Made by a program: the position numbers and the translations under genes. Positions 10,571-20,240 of a DNA stretch of 64,000 nucleotides are shown here, one piece after another (position 1 is the stretch's first letter; every line of letters starts with the position of its first letter). The notes beneath the pieces are model-generated. The model did not search any database. It was not told the origin of the DNA and saw only the letters and a program-made list of their open reading frames with translations. Source of the DNA: Dendrolimus kikuchii. Lineage: Eukaryota; Arthropoda; Insecta; Lepidoptera; Lasiocampidae. Where the stretch lies: assembly GCA_019925095.2 (NCBI GenBank), contig CM034402.1:11729501-11793500 (forward strand). The letters are read 5' to 3'.

Positions 10571-11643
10571 AAGAGCAAAAGAGCAAAAGGGCAAAAGGGC
10601 AAAAGGGCAAAAGGGCAAAAGGGCAAAAGGGCAAAAGGGCAAAAGGGCAAAAGGGCAAAAGGGCAAAAGGGCAAAAGGGCAAAAGGGCAAAAGGGCAAAA
10701 GGGCAAAAGGGCAAAAGGGCAAAAGGGCAAAAGGGCAAAAGGGCAAAAGGGCAAAAGGGCAAAAGGGCAAAAGGGCAAAAGGGCAAAAGGGCAAAAGGGC
10801 AAAAGGGCAAAAGGGCAAAAGGGCAAAAGGGCAAAAGTGCAAAAGGGCAAAAGGGCAAAAGGGCAAAAGGGCAAAAGGGCAAAAGGGCAAAAGGGCAAAA
10901 GGGAAAAAGGGCAAAAGGGCAAAAGGGCAAAAGGGCAAAAGGGCAAAAGGGCAAAAGGGCAAAAGGGCAAAAGGGCAAAAGGGCAAAAGGGCAAAAGGGC
11001 AAAAGGGCAAAAGGGGCAAAAGGGCAAAGGGGCAAAAGGCCAAAGGGGCAAAAGGGCAAAAGGGCAAAAGGGCAAAAGAGCAAAAGGGCAAAAGTCAAAA
11101 GGGCAAAAGGGCAAACGGGCCCAAGGGCAAAAGGGCAAAAGGGCAAAAGGTCAAAAGGGCAAAACGGCAAAACGGCAAAAGGGCAAAAGGACAAAAAAGA
11201 GTCGAAGAGCAAAAGAGCAAAAGAGCAAAAGGGCGAAAGGGCAAAAGGGCAAAAGGACAAAAGAGCATAAAAGCAAAAGGGCAAAAGTCAAAGGGGTAAA
11301 CGGGCCCAAGGGCAAAAGGGCAAAAGGTCAAAAGGGCAAAAGGGCAAAGGGGCAAAAGGGCAAAAGGGCAAAAGAGCAAAAGGGCAAAAGTCAAAAGGGC
11401 ATAAGGGCAAACGGGCCCAAGGGCAAAAGGGCAAAAGGTCAAAAGGGCAAAAGGGCAAAAGGGCAAAACGGCAAAAGGGCAAAAGGGCAAAAGAGCAAAA
11501 GAGCAAAAGGGCAAAAGTCAAAAGGGCAAACGGGCCCAAGGGCAAAAGGGCAAAAGGGCAAAAGGGCAAAAGGGCAAAAGGTCAAAAGGGCAAAAGGGCA
11601 AAGGGGCAAAGGGGCAAAAGGGCAAAAGGTCAAAAGGGCAAAA
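10571..11643 (+). repeat. GGGCAAAA octamer array inside Helitron copy 1
   Basis: About 130 units of period 8. The left part (about 10587-10834) is essentially pure. The right part has variants and a looser higher-order repeat marked by CAAACGGGCCCAAGG near 11112, 11300, 11408 and 11528. Because 8 is not a multiple of 3 and the unit has no stop on either strand, all six frames stay open, giving spurious GKRAKGQK and CPFALLPF peptides. On this strand GGG recurs with 5-nt spacers, matching the canonical G-quadruplex pattern. Confidence 0.95.
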
Positions 11644-11976
11644 TAACCAAAATGATGAAAATGGCAAATCACAAAACCAACCAAAGCCTGTCCCACTTTT
11701 GGGATAATCTTTACATAAATCTATCCCATTATCCGGGATGAAAAATACCCCATGTCCACCCTCGGTATTCAAATTACATATGTACCGAGTATCAGCCAAA
11801 TCGGTCCAAAAGTCTTTCCGTAAAAGGATAACAAACAGAGAGACAAATATACTTTTATCCCGGAAACTATCCCATTTTCCGGGATAAAAAGTATCCTATG
11901 TTCATTCTCGGCATCGAAAATATATATATACTGAGTTTCAGCCAAATCGGTCCAGTAGTTTATACGTGAAAACGGA

Positions 11977-12024
<48 letters not shown>
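11977..12024 (+). repeat. (GACA)n microsatellite
   Basis: About 12 units near the 5' end of the minus-strand Helitron. The partner element has about 16 units (54304-54370). Confidence 0.95.
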
Positions 12025-12025
<1 letters not shown>

Positions 12026-12059
12026 GTTACTTTCGCATTTATAATATTAATAGGGATAA

Positions 12060-12560
12060 AAAACAGGCATTGGAATACCGTCTTCATATAATTATTATTC
12101 TTAAAACATCATGATAGAATTTGCCCTAACTGTTGTTTAAACAATGGTTAATGCGTTATGTGGCTCCTTTTACTTATAAATATCTATGACGTTATGACTT
12201 TTGTACATTAGTAAAAATCCATGAGACTGCGACATTTTGTAAAGTGATAACAAGTGTTTCAATTTGATTTGACTATCACCTTCCGTATGTACTTCTACGC
12301 ATAAAAACCTTGAGATAATAATAATTTCACGGGTATTGTGCATTCGTTGTTAAAAATAACCGATTTGGTCGTTTAATGATGATTATGAAATTGGTTAAAT
12401 TACGCAACCGATTCCATCAATTCGAATTGTTCTTATTGTTTTTTTATTTCCTTATCTACTAGATACGTTTTCAGATACGGTTTCCTAAGTAACATTATGA
12501 TACTTTGAAAATCATATCTAATGTATTTTATTTATTCAGTTCAGTACTATGTTACCTGTG
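12060..12560. other. no gene seen; AT-rich
   Basis: No supported feature. Confidence 0.45.
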
Positions 12561-12564
12561 ATGA

Positions 12565-12755
12565 GGGGGGTGCCCCGATAGGATGGAGGAGCGAGATGGA
12601 ATGCTTCTCCGTCTCAAAAGAAGATCTTCCAGCGAGGCTAATCTTGTTCCTTGCAGGCCTAGGCCTATCTGTTATAGTTGAAAATTTGTATATATTCTTT
12701 GTATTTTTCGGGAAACGTTTGTGACATCAATCATTGCTAAGTGTTCCACTACAAT
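12565..12755 (+). repeat. dispersed repeat shared with 43.26-43.46 kb, copy 1
   Basis: Shares GGAGGAGCGAGATGGAATGC (GTGGAGAAGCGAGATGGAAT in the other copy), AGATCTTCCAGCG, TTGTATATATTCTTTGTAT and AAGTGTTC with 43255-43460, same orientation. Both copies open a frame containing RSEMEC and SVIV-NLYIFFV, which might reflect shared ancestry rather than coding. Unidentified family. Confidence 0.65.
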
Positions 12756-13146
12756 GATATATTTAAAATTAAGATTTTGTTTTCTTTGAAAAAAATCGTT
12801 ATTTGATTCAAAACATAATAAACAAGTATAAAGTTAGATTTGACTAACGAAATTACATACGTATCGCTGAATAAATATAAGTAATTCTGATACTATTTCC
12901 AGTAAGTTCTGATTGGATTAGATAACTTTGATTTTATTAGCGAACCATATTATCAAGCCTTAAATGATTTGGGGTCGAGATATTTATGTCTCGTGGTGAT
13001 ATATCGAAATATTAACAGAGTTTCTTTTCTAGCTTTGTTTAATTAGATTTAACGGTTTTACTAGGGTTCCGTAGCTGCTTTAGCGAAATGGAACACTTTT
13101 AAGATCGTCATACCCACCTGTCCATCCTCATTAGTGAGGGTATTAG

Positions 13147-13435
13147 TCTATACTAATATTATAAAGAGGAAAGATTTGTATTTTTGTATGTCTGTAACGA
13201 ATAAACTCAAAAAATTACTGGTATGATTTCAGAAATTCTTTCACCATACGAATGCTACATTAATCCATCAATCTAAACAAAATACTGGGCCCTGGAATCG
13301 AGTTCTACACTTTATATGTGTTTGAGTAGGTCCCGGGGTGGTTTAGATTCACGATTAGACCCGGTAAGTGGCGCTGGATTCAGGATCTAGATTTTCATTT
13401 TTTTAGGGGAGGACAACGTTTGCCAAGACTGTTAG
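13147..13435 (+). mobile_element. non-autonomous Helitron, 289 bp, decayed ends
   Basis: Starts TCTATACTAATATTATAAAG and ends ACGTTTGCCAAGACTGTTAG, where CTAG has decayed to TTAG. The 5' flank is G rather than A. It carries one copy of a ~110-bp module (GTTTAGATTCACGATTAGAC, GGTAAGTGGCGCTGG) that recurs in related Helitrons at 15, 29, 41 and 53 kb. Confidence 0.65.
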
Positions 13436-14100
13436 TAGTAAATACAGTAATTATAAGTGATTCTTGCATAATAATTAGCTACCCTCTATGATATGTGCAT
13501 CCAACTAAAGCTGAAATGATAATGATCTTTAGTCTCTACGCCCGCAAATATTAAAATAGTACAATAACTATAGTGCGCTACTTGGAATAAATGTTATTAA
13601 CACTATGTATATCACAATTATTTTGCTAAAAAACTTATACTTCTACATGGATAAAATTTAGATGGAACGTGTATACAGTCAGTTTATTTAAAAATTGAAT
13701 ATTTCACAAAATAAATACACATATAACTGCGACTAAATATCAAGTTATTTCAAAGAGGCATCCAAAAAATGTATTTAGACGAGCCCATTATGGAAATAGG
13801 CTGACATGCAAGGTTGTTCACATAAAATAATTACGGTTGTCATACAAAATGAACGTTTTGCTTTGCATGATGTAAAAGCTTGTGAGCTAAGGCTACAAGT
13901 AGACATTAGGTGGAATTATTAATTGACAACGACTTTCCCGCGTCTAAATTCGCGTGAATTCCGGTCTTGTAATTCTCGAGATTTCCTTTATAAAAGAAAA
14001 ATCTGGTCCAGACTTAATGAGAATGTTTTCATAGTGAGATGAATATGACACGTGCGTATCGTATAAATAAGTGAAGAGTTTTGAGATCTCTCAAATTCAT
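13436..14100. other. no gene seen; AT-rich
   Basis: No supported coding feature. A repeat related to GGTTCCGTAGC lies just upstream at 13062-13130. Confidence 0.45.
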
Positions 14101-14103
14101 TTC

Positions 14104-14181
14104 AAGAAGGAATGATATTTTCGTATTTAGATAACTAAGTATCTACTTAGTTACCTAAATATAAAAATGTAATTCCTTCTT
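14104..14181. repeat. 38-bp-stem hairpin with 2-nt gap
   Basis: The left arm starts AAGAAGGAATGATATTTTCG and ends TAACTAAGTA (14104-14141). The right arm (14144-14181) pairs at 33 of 38 positions, with two of the mismatches able to form G-U pairs in RNA. Such a tight loop suits a snap-back MITE better than a microRNA precursor. Confidence 0.75.
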
Positions 14182-14365
14182 GTTTTTTCTTGAGACACAT
14201 TTTTTATATCTTGTCGGTACAAGTATTACATGAATTATTATTATTATTAGCTGCATACATATTTTAAATGTTTGTCTGACATCTACGGCGTTCTTGTTGT
14301 GGCAACTCGGAAATCATTTATCACATAGCAATTGAGATTCTCTACAAAAATAAGCAAATTTAGTT

Positions 14366-14462
14366 TCCCATGCCAGGAATCAAACCCAGAGCCTCTACGT
14401 GTCAGAGAGTTCGACCGGCTAAGATTTAGCCCGCTTTACTATAGAAGCCGTCAAAGTGTATA
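14366..14462 (-). mobile_element. SINE family A, copy 3 (head only)
   Basis: Inverted box B region GCCAGGAATCAAACCCAGAG and inverted box A region TAAGATTTAGCCCGC are present; the body is missing. It could be read as a tRNA-like gene but the acceptor stem does not close. Confidence 0.65.
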
Positions 14463-14701
14463 ACATCAAAATACATATCTTCAAGTTTTGGCCAAAAATT
14501 CTGAAACCTATAATTGTGGAGATATTCTTTGCGAGAGCATGATAACAGAAAAAGGATTCATAAATGCCGGCTAATGCACAATTTATTTGATAAATTATTT
14601 CTAATTACTTACCCCTCTACCTATCTCGTCCTCCTATTCAATTCATATATCCCATCCCTTCTATTCCATTTCTCCTGTCTGAACTGTCTATCGCATCCTA
14701 A

Positions 14702-14806
14702 ATGTTGGCAATAAACTTGGTCAGCACCCTGCACGTGGACGTCACCCAGGACAACATCGACAAGCTGATGTGTAAGAAGAAGGTCGAGGACTTCTACGGT
14801 TCGTGA
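14702..14806 (+). CDS. short ORF or terminal-exon candidate, unknown
   Basis: An ATG-initiated frame of 34 codons ending in tga, with a peptide containing VSTLHVDVTQDNIDKLM and ending VEDFYGS. Codon choice from 14720 on is strikingly G/C-ending (ACC CTG CAC GTG GAC GTC), unlike the AT-rich surroundings. The stop is followed by AATAAA about 30 nt downstream (14838). A weak 3' splice site ending GGTCAG lies at 14719-14724, so this may be a last exon starting there rather than at the ATG. I do not recognise the protein. It could also be a relic of a retroelement ORF1 or a retrocopy. Confidence 0.3.
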   Translation: MLAINLVSTLHVDVTQDNIDKLMCKKKVEDFYGS

Positions 14807-14950
14807 CAATAATAACAGAACGTACAAATAAAAGAAACAAAAGCTAATAAAAATGTTGCAAATATATAATATATATCTCTGTAAACATAAGTACAAGTAA
14901 ATAAACTGTAAAAGTAGACCTTAAATTTTAAAGTAATAATAAAAATCTAA

Positions 14951-15348
14951 TCTAATATATTAAATTCTCGTGTTGCGATGTTAGTTACCAAATTCCTCCG
15001 AAACGGCTGAACCGATTTGTATGAAATTTTGTGTGCATACTTAATATATTTTTTTTACAAAATTTATTTGTTTTAATTTTTTTATGATTTGGCATTAAAA
15101 ATACATACAACCCTAAATTTTCACCTTTCTACCACCAACCCCTATTTTTCACTAGCGATATTAGTACTTTAATAATTTTCTACTCTCGGTAGTCGATAAT
15201 TGATCAGTTATTCCTGCCAGGCGTCTACCGGTGTCACTTCTCACCCCGCAAACAGCACAGAGCAGGGATGAGAACGAAACCGGTGCTGTAACCGGGTTCT
15301 GGATTTTTATTTTTTAAGGGCAGGACAGCGTCTGCCGGGTACAGCTAG
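14951..15348 (+). mobile_element. non-autonomous Helitron, 398 bp
   Basis: Starts TCTAATATATTAAATTCTCG after an A and ends GTCTGCCGGGTACAGCTAG before a T. It contains CGAAACGGCTGAACCGATTT near the 5' end, and CCGGTGCTGTAACCGGGTTC with CAGGACAGCGTCTGCC at the 3' end. It is non-coding. Confidence 0.8.
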
Positions 15349-15532
15349 TAATAGTTACAAGATTAAGTATACAATAGTAAGAAATAAGATAAAAAAAATA
15401 AAAAATAAAGTAAAATAAAGAAGGCGCCCACACTTGTTTCTCCATAAATGTATAATAGGGAAAAGAAATAAACAGAACAAAAAAGAGCTCTGCCCTGTAT
15501 CATGGCGGATGATAGTGACATTAAAAAAAATG

Positions 15533-15645
15533 CTGGCAATACGTTCGTTAGCTTTGCCTCGAGTGTTGCGAATGTCTATATGCGACGGTAACCACTTTTC
15601 ATGATCTAGGCCGTTTACCTAGTTGCGAGCTTCGCAATAAAAAAA
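15533..15645 (+). repeat. L repeat copy 5 (3' part)
   Basis: Contains GTGTTGCGAATGTCTATATG, GACGGTAACCACTTTTCATG and GCAATAAAAAAAT at the A-rich end. It is truncated at its 5' side and diverged. Confidence 0.65.
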
Positions 15646-15649
15646 TATA

Positions 15650-16035
15650 TTATTCCATCACTGTATTCGAAACAAGTAAATTTGTATATTACAAGCGACG
15701 TGAGATACGTTATTAGTTTACTTCAGGTCGTTGTTTAGTGTATAATAAACATCGTAGGCGCCATGTCGTAACAGTTTCAAGGTCGGTTAGGCATATTACG
15801 GCTACGAAATATTACCAACTACATTTTCTTATTATACAGAGAGTTTCTTTACCTGAGAGGTTAAAAGCTAAATATATCAAGCTAGATTTTATTTAAATAT
15901 GCGTTGGAGCTTAGCTTCAAATGACACAAATACACATTATTAATAACTTGTGTACATATGTCAAAAGATATCATTTGGTAATCTTATTATTTACATCTCT
16001 GATGAATTATTCTGATAAAAAAATCATATTAAGTT
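15650..16035. other. no gene seen
   Basis: No supported feature. Confidence 0.45.
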
Positions 16036-16040
16036 GATAC

Positions 16041-16098
16041 CGAGGCCCGAGATACGGGAGGCCCGAGCTCAGCAGTGGGACGTTAATGGGCTGATATT
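16041..16098 (+). repeat. RTE-like LINE 3' terminus
   Basis: GGGAGGCCCGAGCTCAGCAG, TGGGACGTTAATGGGCTGAT match the terminal block of an insect RTE-like element, which normally continues as (ATG)n. It is only about 60 bp, so 5'-truncated. Confidence 0.65.
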
Positions 16099-16104
16099 AT
16101 AAGT

Positions 16105-16895
16105 TGATACATATGAGACGGCTCATTTCAGTTTTATAATTTGAATGAATTGGCCATATTGACTCATGTAAACATAAACTTGCATCATTCGATGGCATTG
16201 ATTATCGTCGTGTCATTTTAGTTCTGTGCCTTTCAACCAAATTAATTTAATTCGTTTGATCTTTCTAAAAACAGAAATATGTTAAGTCTCTCAAAATGTC
16301 GCTAGAAACAAATAACCGGTGACCCCTCTATAGTATTTCATTAGGCTTGCATTTTAAAGAAAACCGAGTTATATTTTTATAAATTTGCTAAATGTTTGAG
16401 CTATAAATCTGAATTTTCAGATAGTTTTAGAAGAACTTTATCAGAGTACCAAATATAAAGTAGAATAATAAAGAAACTGTTACTTAACAATAGCTAACTT
16501 AACTTAGTCGCGACTTTCTTCGTATTTTTTTTAAATATTTTATCTAAATTAAAATATAAGTTTGACTGTGAAACACCGATCTAATTCTTCATTTCTTACG
16601 AACTAAAAGGGATATATGAACTTTATACCCTTGAGGAATAATAGTTCCTTGTATGAATTTTTATCCCATAACTCGCCCTCTTCAAAGTCTTCATATATAG
16701 TCATATTCTTTCCCATGATATACTTGTCACACATAAAACTTCTAGCTTTAAGTGGTGCCTTATTATTATATTATGTAAAATTACAATAAATAAATAAAAA
16801 AAAAACAGACTGTCCTTGCTAAGTGTCAATTTAAGATCTGTCCGTTTAGTCATAAAAGGATTAACAAATAAATTGCTTTTGCATTTATGTATTAG
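16105..16895. other. no gene seen; AT-rich
   Basis: No recognised feature; several long A/T runs. Confidence 0.45.
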
Positions 16896-16897
16896 TA

Positions 16898-17137
16898 CTA
16901 GCAGCCCGGCACGGTTTCAACCGCGCTCTATCCCGCTTCCGTGGTATATAGCGCTATGTTATATATAACATGATGCTATATGCCATATATAACATAGGCT
17001 ATAGCCTATGACACTCCCTGTTAACGTAGCTTTCTAACAGTAAAAGAATTTTTAAAACCGGTTTAGTAGATTCAGAGATTACCCCCTACAACGTCACAAA
17101 CTCACAAACTTTACCTCTTTGTAATATTAAGTATAGA
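16898..17137 (-). mobile_element. non-autonomous Helitron, 240 bp
   Basis: On the minus strand it starts TCTATACTTAATATTACAAA after A and ends GTGCCGGGCTGCTAG before T. It is the inverted relative of the 187-bp Helitron at 30049-30235 (shared GTGACGTTGTAGGGGGTAAT, ACAGGGAGTGTC). It contains an internal palindromic block around GTTATATATAAC that the relative lacks. Confidence 0.8.
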
Positions 17138-17313
17138 TATAGATAAAGACTCATCACGCTTGTCTAAGTTGGATTTATTTCACACATTGGTCATTATATA
17201 GTAATTGTAAGAATACGCATAATTATGAGGCAACTAATACTGCTAGAATTAGAGCTTATGATATAGGAATCATATAATTATCTATGTTCTAACGAGTAAC
17301 CTACTACGACAAT

Positions 17314-17372
17314 TATTGTTCACTGCTGGACGTAGGCCGCCCCAAGTCTCAGCTCATCCCGGTCCTACACTA
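17314..17372 (-). repeat. RTE-like LINE 3' terminus
   Basis: TTCACTGCTGGACGTAGGCC on the plus strand is the reverse of the standard GGCCTATGTCCAGCAGTG end. Same class as 16041-16098, opposite orientation. Confidence 0.65.
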
Positions 17373-17374
17373 TC

Positions 17375-18115
17375 TAATTTATACGCTTTTGTTTAATTAC
17401 CTAAGGAAGCTAGTGGGTAGGTAGTCTTTATTCAAGAACTTTTTATAATATTTTTTTTAAGTGAAAATGAAACTCCAAACTCTCTAACAAAAACTGTGAA
17501 GGTTGAAAATAAAACTGTAGCCTTTACACTCTGATTACGTAAAGCGGAACTTTAACTTTTGTAGTAAAATTCTTGACTCAGCTACTTTTCTGCCTTTCCA
17601 ATATCCTAGTTAACCTTTCGAATAGATGAAAATATAATATAAGTTGCTAAAGTGTGAAATTTCATTCTCATTCGAACCTCTGTTATTATTTCGGATGATT
17701 TAAAATAATACTAAAGGACTTTTGTAAAATTAAGAACTTATCGGTTTCACTAATTGTCTTTCATCATTATTTTTTCTGATATGATATGCGTTAACATGAC
17801 TTGTACATAATATAATTATATACCAATCTAGAGTAATTCACATCATTTCGCTCCCAGACACTGCCCTTCCTAAATTGAAGGTAAACTACATTTAAATTTC
17901 ATAAAAAAACATTTTTTCCCCCAAAGTTATGAAGAAGGATCGAGCAAACTTAATTAATTATGAACAAAGTCCCTTTTACACTTAGACATTTCTGAAAATT
18001 AAAAAACTTCAGATTTTAGTTCAAGATAATGCAAATATCAAATAATCTAAGAAAGTCAAAAGGCACTAATTTGAAATATGGTACATAAAAATCGAATCTA
18101 CATTCAGTTACAGCT
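17375..18115. other. no gene seen; AT-rich
   Basis: No supported feature. Confidence 0.45.
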
Positions 18116-18120
18116 AAGAA

Positions 18121-18215
18121 CTTGCCTAAGCGGTATATCTTTCCTGGGCAAGATTCGAGCCCACGTTCCTAGAATAAGACGCAATTACATTAGCCACTAA
18201 GTTATCACGAATTAG
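18121..18215 (-). mobile_element. tRNA-derived SINE head, family B, copy 1
   Basis: On the minus strand it reads TAACTTAGTGGCTAATG (box A) and GTGGGCTCGAATCTTGCCC (box B), spaced as in a tRNA. The sequence between is like that of the 60.4-kb copy. It does not fold into a complete tRNA by eye. It could be a tRNA pseudogene. Confidence 0.5.
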
Positions 18216-18349
18216 TTCATATTGCCTACAAAAATACATTGTTTGTGTCAAACTTAAGTGTCTGTAAAATATGGCTTTGTTTTCGTCTAGAATTGTGTTG
18301 CCGTTATCAACATTATCTTTTCTTATGGCAATGTTATTTCTTATGTCAA

Positions 18350-18410
18350 AAAAGATATCACTAACTCAAGAATGGCAAACAGTGCTATTCGTGAGTTAGT
18401 GATATCTTTT
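18350..18410. repeat. long near-perfect hairpin
   Basis: AAAGATATCACTAACTCA lies in a 19-bp perfect left arm (18350-18368), matched at 18392-18410. Inside, GAATGGCA pairs with TGCTATTC through one possible G-U pair, giving a stem near 28 bp with a 5-nt loop (AACAG). It resembles a palindromic MITE or a structured small-RNA precursor. Confidence 0.85.
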
Positions 18411-18479
18411 GATTATTTTTGTGAGGTTGGGTAACCGAGGCCTAAGTTCTTGGTATTATACATTTAAGTATGGCGCAAA

Positions 18480-18733
18480 CTATAGTAGAATCACAAAACA
18501 AGTGTGCGGTAAAGTCGGCGCCGGTAGACCACGACGTACACACCCTGATAAAATAGCAGAAGTTTTAAACAAAGGTAAGATAAAAATCATCTCAAATAAA
18601 CGTGTATGTATGAAAAGATTAATGAACGTTGATGAAGCGAAAGTTGTTTGTCTGACTCGTCCCAACTCGAGGGCCATCTTCTCTCCCTACATCCATGGCA
18701 AATAGGGGTGATAGTAGTATGTATGTAAGTATG
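18480..18733 (+). pseudogene. RTE-like ORF2 C-terminus with 3' tail
   Basis: The frame ending at the tag 18703-18705 contains GRPRRTHPDKI, NKRVCMKRLMNVDEAKVVC and a terminal SPYIHGK. This matches the very C-terminal tail of an insect endonuclease/reverse transcriptase (RTE-like). An (ATGT)n-like tail follows within 15 bp, so the 3' UTR is very short. Only the final ~65 codons remain (5' truncation). The same subfamily recurs at 30.5, 44.8, 47.1, 50.9 and 56.1 kb. Confidence 0.75.
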
Positions 18734-18734
18734 A

Positions 18735-19850
18735 CACGACCTTGACCGAAAAATGAGAGCTCACGGGCCATTTGATATGGGTCGTATATGAAACGGACAC
18801 ATATATCGAAGGTTTCTCTATGAAATATTATGAAATACTAAGAATATTTAGTATTATTTCCAGTCTAACCTAAAAATAAATTTACGACACCCGGTGGCCA
18901 CAGCGAGCATCGTTATATTACGGAGTTGAAGCCTTCCTCTAAATTTATGTATAATTTCGAACTGTGCTTAATAAACCCTTTAAATTTTATTACCCTATGA
19001 TGAAATAATGAAAGAAACGAAATGATAAAAGTGTCTGACAAAATAAATACATAGAGAAAATAAGAAACGACCAATAATTTACAACGATTTTTATAAAGCC
19101 AAAAAATGTTCTGATCTTTAAATATTGTGCAAATCGCAACAAAACTAAAACCTGGTTCGAGCCAAGTTGAACGAATAAAGAACTGCAAAAGTAAGCAGCG
19201 ACACGTAACAGCAAGACGATAAAACTGTGTGCAAGTGGGCTAGTATCACGTGTGTACGTACGTATTTTTAGAAGAAAATGCGCTTTACTTCTTTCCATAG
19301 TGCTTTTATACTCATATACATTGTATATGTACATGTTTTTAGTGTTTGAATTATATTTTTTTATTTATCAAAGTTTTCAATAATATTTTCTTAAGTTTTC
19401 GTGATTAGTATACATAGTATAGTAAAACTATGTTTTATTATTTTCAATACTAATTAATAAAACCTGTTCTTATTTATTTCTTATGTATTCAATTGAATGA
19501 ATAAAATAATAGAATGCTATCGTTTTCTCTAATTTTAGTGTTATTAAAAAGTTGACTGAAAAATCTATAGCACCGATTGTTATTAATAAAGTAAAAAGTC
19601 GGCGAGTCCCACCTACTTCAATTGCAATTTCTGTGTGATGAGGAAGCCATAAATAGATGTCTCGTGAAAAAAAGGAATAATACTTTTATATTTATTTTAT
19701 TTTCGGCTAGATGTTCGCAGTATGTCACTAGTATCGATTCTTCTTTCATTTTAATTTTACACATTATTTTTTTTATATTGGTTTAGTTAATATGCTATAT
19801 GATAAGATATGAATGGCTACTTAGCCGGAGTAAACCCTAATTCTCTGTTA
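18735..19850. other. no gene seen; AT-rich
   Basis: ORFs at 18913-19334 on the minus strand overlap each other in two frames and are Leu/Phe/Ile-rich, as expected from AT-rich non-coding DNA. Confidence 0.45.
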
Positions 19851-20240
19851 GACCTAATGCCGCCTCGCAAATCTTAGTGAACCAAGTAGACAAAAATGAA
19901 CGCTTACCGTCACTGGAACCGTGTAAAGAATGATACAGGATTTCGGCTGAATTCGCGCGTCCTGGTTTGGCATAAACACTACACCAGATGTCCGGGACAC
20001 AGTTGGCATTTTAAGGAACGGTTTTAGGGCACAATTCAATAGTTTTCCGACGTTTTTGGACTATTTATCGGCGAGCGTGACGTCCCGACAATACTTAGGC
20101 AGCCATTCAAAATTCGGTTCGGCCAATGAAATGCATGTGTGTGCGCAGCGCCCTCTGGTTACTACCGGCCGAATTAAGTTGGAAGGGGAAATGTTACCGG
20201 GAAAGGGGTACTTTCCGGGAATGTGACGGGATGTCGTAAC
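19850..20240. other. GC-higher island, unassigned
   Basis: Clearly less AT-rich than the flanks, with CpG-containing blocks (GCGAGCGTGACGTCCCGACA, GTGCGCAGCGCCCTCTGG). A 61-codon minus-strand frame has no recognised domain. It might be a decayed element, a promoter or an untranslated exon; nothing decides between them. Confidence 0.3.

Larger units (their letters stand above)
10065..12056 (-). mobile_element. Helitron carrying GGGCAAAA array (copy 1)
   Basis: On the minus strand it runs from TCCCTATTAATATTATAAAT to a GC-rich hairpin (CCGCGGCGCAGCCGCGG) and TAAACTCTAG. Its flanks are A and T, the rolling-circle insertion signature. In element order it holds a (CTGT)n tract, two repeated modules (GACCGATTTGGCTG, ATCCCGG), the octamer array and a ~500-bp 3' arm. 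A near-identical inverted copy lies at 54272-55896; the size difference (1992 against 1625 bp) is almost all array length. It encodes no Rep/helicase. Long ORFs across it come from the array. Confidence 0.85.

Noticed and set aside
10415..11646. Long lysine-rich ORFs (up to 294 codons) and antisense Cys/Pro/Phe/Leu ORFs
   Set aside because: They arise from an 8-bp repeat without stops inside a Helitron; all six frames are open and no frame is favoured.
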